The notes below the pieces were generated by a model. That model did no database searches. It was not told where the DNA came from and saw only the letters and a program-made list of their open reading frames with translations. Shown one piece after another: positions 8,125 through 16,114 of a stretch of DNA of 64,000 nucleotides. Numbering within the stretch: the stretch's first letter is position 1; each line of letters starts with the position of its first letter. Source of the DNA: an uncultured Alphaproteobacteria bacterium. GTDB lineage: Bacteria > Pseudomonadota > Alphaproteobacteria > HIMB59. Where the stretch lies: the NCBI GenBank assembly GCA_902610175.1, contig CACLUR010000001.1:62001-126000 (forward strand). The letters run 5' to 3'. Both the position numbers and the translations under genes were made by a program.

Positions 8125-10725
8125 TTGTTATCTTTAGATAAACTCTCAATTAAAGGTTTTAAATCTTTTGTAGAGCCAACAGATTTTGAAATCAAAAATG
8201 GTCTTACTGGTATAGTTGGTCCCAATGGTTGCGGAAAATCTAATATTGTTGAAGCAATAAGGTTTGCTTTAGGAGAGGTCTCTGCCAAACAACTTCGCGG
8301 CAAAGAGATTGATGATTTGATTTTCAATGGAACTGATAACCGGCCCTCATGGAATATCGCTGAAGTAGGTTTGTTTGTAAATGTTGATGGAAGTGATTTA
8401 GAAAATAAATTTCAATCAAAACAATTAGAAATTGCAAGAAAGATATGGAGGGGAGAAGGAACGAATTCATTTATAAATGGTAAAGAGGTAAGATTGAAAG
8501 ATATTCAATTGCTATTTGCAGACGCCTCTACATCAGCCAGATCAACTTCGATTGTTAGCCAAGGTCGTATTGGGGCAATTACCCAAGCAAAACCAGAAGA
8601 TAGAAAAATGGTTTTAGAGGAAGCTGCGGGAATACTCGGTCTGCAATCCAGAAGACATGATGCAGAGTTGAGGTTAAAAGGTGCCAATAATAATCTATTG
8701 AGGGTAGAGGATGTTATTCAAACATACGAAGAGCAATTAGCTATTCTTAAAAAACAAGCTAAAGAAGCTGAAAGATTTAGGAATATATCAACTTTAATTA
8801 AGAATGCTGAAGCGTCTGTATTTTTCGTAAAAAGAAATGAACTTCAACTTATTCTTGAGAGGCTTAATAAAGAAAAAGAAAAAATAAACATAAAACTCGC
8901 TGATTTTCAGGGTGATGTATCAATTCAAGATCAGGCTTATGAGGATTTAAAAGTTAAAATTCCACCAATGAGAGAGAAATCCTACTCATTGAATAGTGAG
9001 CTTGATAGGTTGAATATGACTGTAGAGAATCTTAAACAGGAAGAATTACGTTTTGAAGAGCACAAAATAAACCTCGAGCGTCGTGTAAAACAACTAAATC
9101 AAGACTTACAAATTGAGCAAAGACAATTTGAAGAAACAACCACTAAAATCAAAACTATTAGGAAAGATATTGAAGATTTATCATCAAAGGAATTTGAAGC
9201 TGAAAATCGAGACAGTAGCGTCAATCAATCAGATAGAAGTTTATTAAATAATATTTCCTTTGATAAAAAATATGAAAATGCAGTAGCTGCTATATTTGGT
9301 AAAGAACTTTTAGCATCATTGGAACCTGATGATATTTATTATTGGAGAGAACACTCAAGTGAGCAAGACAATAAAGAGTTTAGTTTTCATTGTGAACCAG
9401 CTTCTAAAGTTATTAAAGCTCCAAACCAAGTAATGAATAAGCTTAATAATGTTGCCATTGTTTCTTCAAAAAAAGAAGGTTTAGAAAATCATACAAAAAT
9501 AAATATTGGTCAAGCTATAGTTGATCTGGAGGGTAATTTGTGGCGTTGGGATGGACTTTTTATTTCCAGTAGTTATGAAGCGAATATCTCCACAATACTC
9601 TCAGAATTAAAAGAAAAGAGGTTAAACGATCTTAAAAAGCAAGTGCTTGAGTGGGAAAGAATTTTAGAGGTCACTGTTCAAAAAACTGAGGACTTAAATC
9701 AAAGAATTAAAACTGCTAAAGAAGAATTAGAAATTTCTGAAAACAATCCAGGAGACATTGATAGCAAACGACAATTTTTACTTAATAAAATTAAGCAACT
9801 AGATGACGAAAAAAAACTTTTTGATAATAAGTTACAAGAACAAGAAAATCTTTTAGAAAGTCTATCAAAAGAGTTGAGAAATAAAGAACAAAATTACTCT
9901 GTTGTAAAGGAGGAGTTAATAAGAAAGGAGTCAGAAATTTCAAATTACTCAAATAATTTAACTCAGCTTACTCAATCATGTAGAGAAAAAATTAATGTTG
10001 ATTTATTAAATTTAGAAAATGAAGTAGATAAATTCAAAAGAGATGAAGATTTAGAAACAGCAGAGAAAAGAGTATTAAGATTAAACGCTGAAAGGGAGAG
10101 AATTGGTGCTGTAAACTTACTTGCTGAAGATGAATATGTAAAATTAAGGGAAAAAGTCGATGAAACAATTAAAGATAAAAATGAAATTCAAGAATCTATA
10201 GAAAAATTACATGAGGCAATTAATAAAATTAACAAAGAAGGTGTATTAAGATTAAAAGAGGCTTTTAAAATTGTTAATGAAAATTTTGAGAGACTATTCA
10301 CTAAGTTATTTGGTGGAGGTAAAGCATTTCTGAAACTTATACAAAACGATGAAGATCCTTTGAACTCTGGTTTGGAGATATTTGCCAGTCCTCCAGGTAA
10401 GAAAATGCAAAATATAACTTTATTATCTGGAGGAGAGCAGGCTTTGACTGCGATTTCATTATTATTCGCCGTCTTTATAGCGAACCCATCACCTTTTTGT
10501 ATATTGGATGAGGTTGATGCTCCTTTGGATGACAATAATGTCGATAGATTTTGTAGTATGGTTGAGGAAATTTCAGAAAAAGTTCAAACCAAATTTATTA
10601 TCGTTACTCATAATCGAATGACAATGTCTAGAGTAGACAGACTCTATGGTGTTACAATGCCAGAGGAAGGAATTTCTCAAATAGTATCTGTCGAATTAGA
10701 AGAAGCTGTAAAGTACGCTGAATAA
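8125..10725 (+). CDS. smc: Chromosome segregation ATPase SMC, shortened arms
   Basis: SMC homodimers with ScpAB organise and segregate the chromosome. The head domain halves are intact: Walker A GPNGCGKSN (32-40), then near the C-terminus LSGGEQALTA (about 767) and Walker B CILDEVDAPLD (about 793), with VTHNRMTM as the D/H-loop region. A hinge is recognisable around 375-480 (ENAVAAIFGKELLAS to NLWRWDGLF). Total length is 866 residues, against roughly 1150-1190 in most bacteria, so each coiled-coil arm is only about 200 residues. No frameshift or internal stop is seen. Start is TTG, one base after the stop of the DsbA-like gene. The stop overlaps atpI by one base. Confidence 0.95.
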   Translation: MLSLDKLSIKGFKSFVEPTDFEIKNGLTGIVGPNGCGKSNIVEAIRFALGEVSAKQLRGKEIDDLIFNGTDNRPSWNIAEVGLFVNVDGSDLENKFQSKQLEIARKIWRGEGTNSFINGKEVRLKDIQLLFADASTSARSTSIVSQGRIGAITQAKPEDRKMVLEEAAGILGLQSRRHDAELRLKGANNNLLRVEDVIQTYEEQLAILKKQAKEAERFRNISTLIKNAEASVFFVKRNELQLILERLNKEKEKINIKLADFQGDVSIQDQAYEDLKVKIPPMREKSYSLNSELDRLNMTVENLKQEELRFEEHKINLERRVKQLNQDLQIEQRQFEETTTKIKTIRKDIEDLSSKEFEAENRDSSVNQSDRSLLNNISFDKKYENAVAAIFGKELLASLEPDDIYYWREHSSEQDNKEFSFHCEPASKVIKAPNQVMNKLNNVAIVSSKKEGLENHTKINIGQAIVDLEGNLWRWDGLFISSSYEANISTILSELKEKRLNDLKKQVLEWERILEVTVQKTEDLNQRIKTAKEELEISENNPGDIDSKRQFLLNKIKQLDDEKKLFDNKLQEQENLLESLSKELRNKEQNYSVVKEELIRKESEISNYSNNLTQLTQSCREKINVDLLNLENEVDKFKRDEDLETAEKRVLRLNAERERIGAVNLLAEDEYVKLREKVDETIKDKNEIQESIEKLHEAINKINKEGVLRLKEAFKIVNENFERLFTKLFGGGKAFLKLIQNDEDPLNSGLEIFASPPGKKMQNITLLSGGEQALTAISLLFAVFIANPSPFCILDEVDAPLDDNNVDRFCSMVEEISEKVQTKFIIVTHNRMTMSRVDRLYGVTMPEEGISQIVSVELEEAVKYAE

Positions 10726-10961
10726 TGGAAAATAAAGAAGATCATGATAATAAAAAGCCAAGTATGCAAGGTCTTAGCTTTGCTTATAGAATCTCAACTG
10801 AATTAATAGGCGCTTTAATTGTTTCTGTTGTTATTGGATTGTTGATAGATAAGATGTTTGACAGCAAACCTATTGGTTTAATAACGTTGATAATACTTGG
10901 TTTTTTTGCAGGTTTATTAAATATTTACAGGCTTATACGTCGCATAGAAAACTCTAAATAA
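10725..10961 (+). CDS. atpI: ATP synthase assembly protein I
   Basis: A 78-residue membrane protein with two predicted transmembrane helices (about 25-45 and 53-70) and a central DKMFDSKPIG loop, matching the AtpI family that assists c-ring assembly or Mg2+ supply. It is the first gene of the F0 block, its ATG overlapping the TAA of smc (TAATG), so it likely depends on the smc transcript or on re-initiation. Seventeen bases separate it from atpB. Confidence 0.9.
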   Translation: MENKEDHDNKKPSMQGLSFAYRISTELIGALIVSVVIGLLIDKMFDSKPIGLITLIILGFFAGLLNIYRLIRRIENSK

Positions 10962-10978
10962 ATTTGTTTTATTAGCTC

Positions 10979-11731
10979 ATGGCCAAGGGTGAGAGTCCTC
11001 TCAAACAGTTTGAAATACAACCCATTGTAGACATCAACTTTCTAGGGTTTGATATCTCTTTTACTAACTCTGCTTTATGGATGACTATTACTACTGCATT
11101 TATTCTAATATTTTTTACAGTACCTTTTTTAAAAGCAAAAAAAACTAACTCTGTAAGTGACCTTTATCCAACTAGAATGCAAGTTGCTGCTGAGCTAGGT
11201 TTTAATTTTATTAATAGTTTATTGGCAGACACTGTAGGCAAAGAGGGCAAAAAATACTTTCCATTAGTTTTTACTTTATTCATGTTTATTCTATTTGGAA
11301 ATCTTTTTGGCATGATACCTTACAGCTTTACTTTTACTAGCCATATAATAGTCACTTTAGCTCTTGCAATGGGTGTATTTATTTTCGTTACAGTTTTAGG
11401 ATTTGTAAAACATGGAGTAAAATTTTTTGGTTTTTTTGTTATTCCCGGCTTGCCCGTATACATGCTTCCATTATTAATACCAATTGAAATTATATCTTAT
11501 CTTTCTAGACCTATAAGTTTATCTGTAAGACTTTTTGCCAATATGCTTGCTGGTCATACTTTACTAAAAGTTTTTGCAGGATTTGTTTCTGCATTAGGTT
11601 TTTTTGGAATTTTGCCATTAGTATTTATAATTGCCCTAACAGGATTAGAAATATTAATTGCATTTTTGCAAGCATATGTTTTTGCAATATTAACATGTTT
11701 GTATATTAACGACGCTTTACACTTACACTAG
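10979..11731 (+). CDS. atpB: F0F1 ATP synthase subunit a
   Basis: Subunit a forms the two proton half-channels beside the c-ring. At 250 residues it has the standard length. The essential arginine is in the conserved SLSVRLFANMLAGH helix, and the last helix contains LEILIAFLQAYVFAIL, another signature. Five or more hydrophobic helices are evident. The gene sits between atpI and atpE, in the usual order of the alphaproteobacterial F0 operon, which is separate from the F1 genes (none seen in this window). Confidence 0.97.
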   Translation: MAKGESPLKQFEIQPIVDINFLGFDISFTNSALWMTITTAFILIFFTVPFLKAKKTNSVSDLYPTRMQVAAELGFNFINSLLADTVGKEGKKYFPLVFTLFMFILFGNLFGMIPYSFTFTSHIIVTLALAMGVFIFVTVLGFVKHGVKFFGFFVIPGLPVYMLPLLIPIEIISYLSRPISLSVRLFANMLAGHTLLKVFAGFVSALGFFGILPLVFIIALTGLEILIAFLQAYVFAILTCLYINDALHLH

Positions 11732-11739
11732 ATGAACAT

Positions 11740-11747
11740 AAGGAGGT
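11740..11747 (+). promoter_or_regulatory. Strong Shine-Dalgarno before atpE
   Basis: AAGGAGGT at 11740-11747 is close to the perfect anti-16S complement and ends four bases before the atpE ATG. Most genes in this window have weak or no recognisable ribosome-binding site, so this site probably supports the high translation needed for the multicopy c subunit. Confidence 0.8.
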
Positions 11748-11751
11748 AAAT

Positions 11752-11979
11752 ATGGAACTAGTTGAAGGACTTAAATATTTAGGTGCAGGTTTAGCCGTGA
11801 TTGGTGTGATCGGTGCAGGTATTGGTATTGGGAATGTTTTTGCTGCATTTATTACAGCTGTTGGAAGAAACCCAGCTGCAAGAAATGAAGTCTTTACCAT
11901 GACAATGTTGGGTTTTGCCCTTGTTGAAGCTATTGCTTTATTCGCATTAGTCATAGCCTTAGTAATATTATTTTCCTAA
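11752..11979 (+). CDS. atpE: F0F1 ATP synthase subunit c
   Basis: A 75-residue hairpin of two transmembrane helices forming the proton-driven rotor ring. The first helix contains the glycine-rich GAGIGIG motif (21-27), the polar loop is GRNPAAR (38-44), and the ion-binding carboxylate is E59 in FALVEAIALFALV. The sequence is typical of proton-coupled alphaproteobacterial c subunits; the full sodium-binding residue set is not apparent. It has an unusually strong Shine-Dalgarno site. The following gene has an AAGGAG site overlapping this gene's stop codon. Confidence 0.97.
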   Translation: MELVEGLKYLGAGLAVIGVIGAGIGIGNVFAAFITAVGRNPAARNEVFTMTMLGFALVEAIALFALVIALVILFS

Positions 11980-11995
11980 GGAGATTGGGTAATTT

Positions 11996-12454
11996 ATGCC
12001 TCAATTAGAGCAAGTAGAATTTTTCGTTTCTCAGCTTTTTTGGCTGGGTGTATTTTTTGTAATACTGTTTTCAGTACTAACATATATAACACTCCCTAAA
12101 ATTAGAGCTTTTTTGAACAAAAGAGATGTTTTTGTTAGATCACACATCTCGAAACAAGATGAATTAATCAAAAAAGCTGAGTCAATAATTGAAAACTATG
12201 AGGCAAAACTTACTGAAGCTAAAAACCAAGCATCACAGATAATAAATGATGCTAAAGATAAAGCTTTGCATGAAAGCGAGAGGTTACTTAAAGCGACTGA
12301 GGAAAAGATTCAGCAAGAAATTAAGCTCACCGAATCTAGAGTGCAGAAAGAAAAGGAAGATGCATTATCTGAATTAAATAATCAATTAAAAGACTCAGCT
12401 ACTGACTTTATCTCGAAAGTAACTAATATAGAAAAAGGAAATATAAATTTATAA
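11996..12454 (+). CDS. atpF': F0F1 ATP synthase subunit b' (first stator stalk subunit)
   Basis: The 152-residue protein has one N-terminal transmembrane helix (about 10-33) followed by a long, charged coiled-coil of Lys/Glu/Ala-rich sequence, the form of a peripheral-stalk b subunit. Two tandem b-type genes follow atpE; in Alphaproteobacteria the first is b' (sometimes named atpG) and the second b. An AAGGAG Shine-Dalgarno lies at 11978-11983, across the atpE stop. Its TAA overlaps the ATG of the next gene by one base. Confidence 0.9.
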   Translation: MPQLEQVEFFVSQLFWLGVFFVILFSVLTYITLPKIRAFLNKRDVFVRSHISKQDELIKKAESIIENYEAKLTEAKNQASQIINDAKDKALHESERLLKATEEKIQQEIKLTESRVQKEKEDALSELNNQLKDSATDFISKVTNIEKGNINL

Positions 12455-12939
12455 TGAGTTATTTATTTCAAGATCCTAAGTTTTGGTTATTAATCTCTTT
12501 TATCATATTTATAATTTTAATGATTAAGCCATTTAAAAGTATGATGATTGATGGCTTGGACTCAAAAATTGCTGAAATTAAAGAAAATATTAATAAATCT
12601 TTAGAGTCCTTTACAGAAGCTGAAGCTAAATTAAAAGGTGCAGAAAAACAAACAGAGGATTTATCGAATAAGATTGATGAAATCATTGTAAATGCAAAAA
12701 AACAGTCTGAGTCTATCTCAAAAAATATAATTAATAAAACCACTCTAACTATTCAATCAAAAGAAAAGAATTCAATTGATAGAATAAAACAAATAGAGCT
12801 ATCCGCTATTCAATCAATTAAAAGTCAGGCGTCTTTTAAATTAAATGACTATATTCATAATTATTTTTCTAAATTATCTGATGATTCTAAAAATGATATA
12901 ATTAAAAGAAGTATGTCCGATTTAAAATCTTTTAATTAA
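12454..12939 (+). CDS. atpF: F0F1 ATP synthase subunit b (second stator stalk subunit)
   Basis: A 161-residue protein with an N-terminal membrane helix (about 9-27, FWLLISFIIFIILMIKPF) and a coiled-coil stalk, matching subunit b, which pairs with b' to hold F1 against rotor torque. It is the last gene of the F0 block. The 3' end overlaps the convergent gene at 12932 by eight bases, so no standard hairpin terminator fits after the operon. Confidence 0.9.
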   Translation: MSYLFQDPKFWLLISFIIFIILMIKPFKSMMIDGLDSKIAEIKENINKSLESFTEAEAKLKGAEKQTEDLSNKIDEIIVNAKKQSESISKNIINKTTLTIQSKEKNSIDRIKQIELSAIQSIKSQASFKLNDYIHNYFSKLSDDSKNDIIKRSMSDLKSFN

Positions 12940-13327
12940 TATTGATATAATAGTCACAACTCTTTGGTATAAATGTCAAAATAAACTTTTGTCCCATGGA
13001 TGAAGTACCTAAGTCATTTTTAGTTGAATATAAACTTATAGATAATTTATTATTAATGTTTTTGTTATCAAGAGATAAAACTTGATTTTGAGAGCCGCTG
13101 AATTCACCAAAAAAAAGAAGTGGAACATATTTATAGTTTTCTTTATTTTTGAAATTTATAGGAATTCCTTTATATGTCTCGTATTCATTAATAATTTTGT
13201 TATATACTCTCCAACTCAGAGTAAGCCCTATAAACCCAGTGTCTTTTGTAAATGTATTTGTGTGATATTCTAATTTTTCACAATGTTGATTTGCGTAACT
13301 AAAGAATGGTAATCCTGTTAGAGACAA
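12932..13327 (-). CDS. Secreted protein of unknown function, start codon unclear
   Basis: I do not recognise this protein. From the first conventional start (TTG 13327) it has 131 residues, but that cuts a signal peptide in half: the same frame is open upstream and reads I-I-R-L-L-V-I-L before SLTGLPFFSYANQ. A complete export signal needs initiation at an ATT (13351), ATC (13348) or ATA (13345) codon, all non-standard. These codons overlap the last codons of the subtilase gene, so translation may be coupled to it. The mature part (about 110 residues) is polar with beta-type alternation and two Cys residues (in NQHCEK and PKSCDYY) that could form a disulfide. It overlaps the stop of convergent atpF by eight bases. 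Confidence 0.6.
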   Translation of the reverse strand: MSLTGLPFFSYANQHCEKLEYHTNTFTKDTGFIGLTLSWRVYNKIINEYETYKGIPINFKNKENYKYVPLLFFGEFSGSQNQVLSLDNKNINNKLSISLYSTKNDLGTSSMGQKFILTFIPKSCDYYININ

Positions 13328-13332
13328 TATTA

Positions 13333-15480
13333 CTAATAATCGTATGATAATCTTATAACACCCTGGTCAATTTCATTTTGATAATATGCTGATTGTTGTA
13401 AAGAAAAATTAAGATCTAAATTTTCTGATATTCCCTTTTCAAAGGATATAAAGAATGGTGAATAACTAGCTGTATTGGGATCATATGATACCTCTTCATA
13501 GTAAATGGAGCCATCTGGACTTCTACCTGCAACTTTATAAAAAGATATCGTTCCTTCAGTAATTTGATCTGGATCAAATATTCCAAAAGCTAAATTAAAA
13601 TCATTTTCTGTTGATTTTAATGTCACACCAAATGTTCTTGTACTCATTTGTCCATTACTAAGGCCAAAATTATTTGTGGAAGGGTCTGTTTGACTTAAAT
13701 AACTTTGCCTCTCTCTATAAAATAGATCGAAATTATCATTAATATTATAAATAGCACCATACTCAAAATTATCTTGATCGATATTTGAAATAGAGTGATC
13801 ATTTATTGAAAAATTTAGATTATTAGATGTATTTGATAAAGAACTTAGTAAAGATAAGTTTTCAAAATCAGAAATTATTCTCAAACCGTAACCATCAATT
13901 GAGTTATCTTTTTTATTATTTTGAACTTGATAAAAATGAGACATGTTAAAATGCTCTTTATCAATTATATTATAATTTATATTTGATATTTGATTTCTTA
14001 AAATTGAATTACTCTCAGAGATGAATCCTGCTTTATCTCCCCAAAAATCAGTTGATGATATTGATGTATTCGCTCCCTGAGAAATAAAACTAGGATGGTA
14101 AAATTTAGAGTTTTTCTTACTAAAACTAGTTATTTTTGTATTGTTCTCAAATGATAACAAATTTGTTGTAGATATTTGGTTATCAAAAATTTCTCTTCCA
14201 GATAATTCAAAATTAGCACCATCAAAAGAGTCAAAAACAGTAAACTTATCATTTAAAATATTACTGTTATGGGCTAAAAGTGATGGGATTTTTAGTTTTT
14301 CATTATTTAAGTCAATTATGTCGTTTGAATTATAGTAATTATTACCTGTAACATATTGAAGAGAACCAATTGTACTGGTAGCAGCTGAATAGGTTACAAG
14401 ACCTTTACCAAATATAGCTTCTCTTTGAGATGTAGATAAACTTGTTGCGAGGTTTCCTGAGGTGTCTTTGAGACCACTATAAGTAGCAGTAGTAAGAATT
14501 CTATTTCTAATTGCTGATGCAGATAAACTTGGAAATCTATCAACAACAGTTGATACCAACCCTGTCACATGAGGTGCGGCCATTGAGGTTCCGCTTAATC
14601 TAACATAAGTTCCATTTGCTTGTGCTGCATAAACCCCTGAGCTTTCATCAGAAGCAAGTCCACCGCCTGGAGCTGCTACACACCAATCTTTAGCCAATCC
14701 ACATCTTTGAGTATAATTTGTTTCTTGCAAATTATGATCAACAGCCATGACAGCTAACCAACCTGATTCAATACCACTTATTCTGTAAGGCATTCCAGAT
14801 TGCCATGATGGTTGAGTGCCATAATTATTTCCAGTAGCCCAGACAAAAATAGTCCCTGCACTTACAGCATTTTGATAAGCAGTAACAGCATTTCCATAAC
14901 TTGAAGTTATATCTGAAGTGGTGACTTCATTAATTTCGATTGAACTAGAGCCCCAGCTATTATTAGATACATCTATATTTTGTGATCTATGAGTATCAAC
15001 CATATTTGCCCACACGCTGTCTGACAAGCTAAAAGAAATATTACTACCTGCATAAAGTCTGTAAGAGAATAAATTAGAGTCATAAGCAACTCCTCTCATG
15101 CCATTGCCATCTCTTCTGCCAGCTATAATACTAGCAACATGTGTTCCATGTCCATTTTGATCAGTATTGGCATCATATCCAATTCCATCTCCAAAAGAAG
15201 TACCACTTATGCCTAAGTGACCAAATTCACTATGAGACGCATCAATACCTGTGTCAACTACAGCTACATTTACCCCACTACCAGTGTAACCAGCATCGTT
15301 TGCAGTTGATGCACCAATTAATGCCAGACCTTCTTGATTATTATATTCAGTTAAATATCCACCACTACTACAAATAGTACCGCAGTCTGCAGAGGATCCA
15401 CCTCCACCTCCACCACCACTGCAAGAAATAATGAAAGGAAATATTATTAAAAACAGGAAATATTTTAAATCTTTAATCAA
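13333..15480 (-). CDS. Subtilisin-like (S8) serine protease lipoprotein, probable surface or autotransporter type
   Basis: The 715-residue protein starts with a lipoprotein signal peptide (lipobox IISC, Cys 20) and a run of seven glycines, then an S8 peptidase domain with the full triad: D76 in VVDTGID, H111 in NGHGTHVA and S299 in SGTSMAAPH. About 330 residues follow with Asn/Ser-rich beta-type sequence, ending in the aromatic-rich LSYDY, which fits an outer-membrane beta-barrel signal, as in lipoprotein autotransporter subtilases such as SphB1. Such proteases mature surface proteins or digest extracellular protein. Start is TTG. It is followed at once by a small secreted protein and preceded by another lipoprotein gene, all on the same strand. 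The barrel is inference. Confidence 0.85.
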   Translation of the reverse strand: MIKDLKYFLFLIIFPFIISCSGGGGGGGSSADCGTICSSGGYLTEYNNQEGLALIGASTANDAGYTGSGVNVAVVDTGIDASHSEFGHLGISGTSFGDGIGYDANTDQNGHGTHVASIIAGRRDGNGMRGVAYDSNLFSYRLYAGSNISFSLSDSVWANMVDTHRSQNIDVSNNSWGSSSIEINEVTTSDITSSYGNAVTAYQNAVSAGTIFVWATGNNYGTQPSWQSGMPYRISGIESGWLAVMAVDHNLQETNYTQRCGLAKDWCVAAPGGGLASDESSGVYAAQANGTYVRLSGTSMAAPHVTGLVSTVVDRFPSLSASAIRNRILTTATYSGLKDTSGNLATSLSTSQREAIFGKGLVTYSAATSTIGSLQYVTGNNYYNSNDIIDLNNEKLKIPSLLAHNSNILNDKFTVFDSFDGANFELSGREIFDNQISTTNLLSFENNTKITSFSKKNSKFYHPSFISQGANTSISSTDFWGDKAGFISESNSILRNQISNINYNIIDKEHFNMSHFYQVQNNKKDNSIDGYGLRIISDFENLSLLSSLSNTSNNLNFSINDHSISNIDQDNFEYGAIYNINDNFDLFYRERQSYLSQTDPSTNNFGLSNGQMSTRTFGVTLKSTENDFNLAFGIFDPDQITEGTISFYKVAGRSPDGSIYYEEVSYDPNTASYSPFFISFEKGISENLDLNFSLQQSAYYQNEIDQGVIRLSYDY

Positions 15481-15585
15481 GCATATAATATTAATATTTT
15501 TGAGTTGTTTTTTAAATAGTTTTTCGAAAAAATGTGGATATCTTCATGTAATTAATTCATAACAAATAATCGAAATGAGTCATAT

Positions 15586-16068
15586 TTAATTAATAGCATA
15601 AAATATTTTTATACCTGAATTGTATGTTTTTAAGTCTATTTGAATTTTATCATTATAACTAAATACGAAATTATCAATATCATTATCTTGAATTTTTAAT
15701 TCTTTTGAAAATTGAAATTCTTCGATTTTAATTTCTTTTGTTTGATCTGTAACAAAAATTATCAAATTAACATTATATATTTTTTTTTCTTTTTCTTTTA
15801 CTTTTTCTTTAAAACTTACATTTAAGGAATAATTAGTAGAAATTTCAACAACACCCTCCTGTTCTATCAAATAACAATTAAGGGTATATCCTGTAGGTAT
15901 TTCAACACTAGCATCATCAAATTCAAAAGCTCTTGCCTGATACAGAATTAAAGATTGAGGGCAATTTTTAGATATTATTTTAGATTGTTTTTTTAAAGGA
16001 TTTGTAGTCGAACAAGATGCTATAAATAAAGACAAAATACAAAATATTATAAATTTATTCTTCATCAT
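15586..16068 (-). CDS. Lipoprotein of unknown function
   Basis: A 160-residue protein with a clear lipoprotein signal: positively charged start, hydrophobic core and lipobox IASC followed by STTN. The mature domain is about 140 residues with alternating polar/hydrophobic strands and extra Cys residues in KNCPQS and LNCYLI that could pair. I do not recognise the family. It lies upstream of the subtilase on the same strand with a 105-base gap, and diverges from thrB across 46 bases. The start is MM; either ATG is possible. Confidence 0.75.
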   Translation of the reverse strand: MMKNKFIIFCILSLFIASCSTTNPLKKQSKIISKNCPQSLILYQARAFEFDDASVEIPTGYTLNCYLIEQEGVVEISTNYSLNVSFKEKVKEKEKKIYNVNLIIFVTDQTKEIKIEEFQFSKELKIQDNDIDNFVFSYNDKIQIDLKTYNSGIKIFYAIN

Positions 16069-16114
16069 TAATAAATATTATGCATCATATATACATTAAT
16101 TAGAAAATAATCAA

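Noticed and set aside
10188-10535. 115-codon reverse ORF inside smc
   Set aside because: Covers the SMC head motifs on the other strand; a shadow of a conserved gene.
15141-15377. His/Gln-rich 78-codon forward ORF (HFDQYWHH..., HHYYK)
   Set aside because: Composition comes from reading Ser/Asp/Gly codons of the subtilase on the opposite strand; not a metal-binding protein.
15520-15531. Palindrome TTTTTCGAAAAA upstream of the subtilase
   Set aside because: Simple A/T-run palindrome without a loop or position typical of an operator or terminator; expected by chance in AT-rich DNA.
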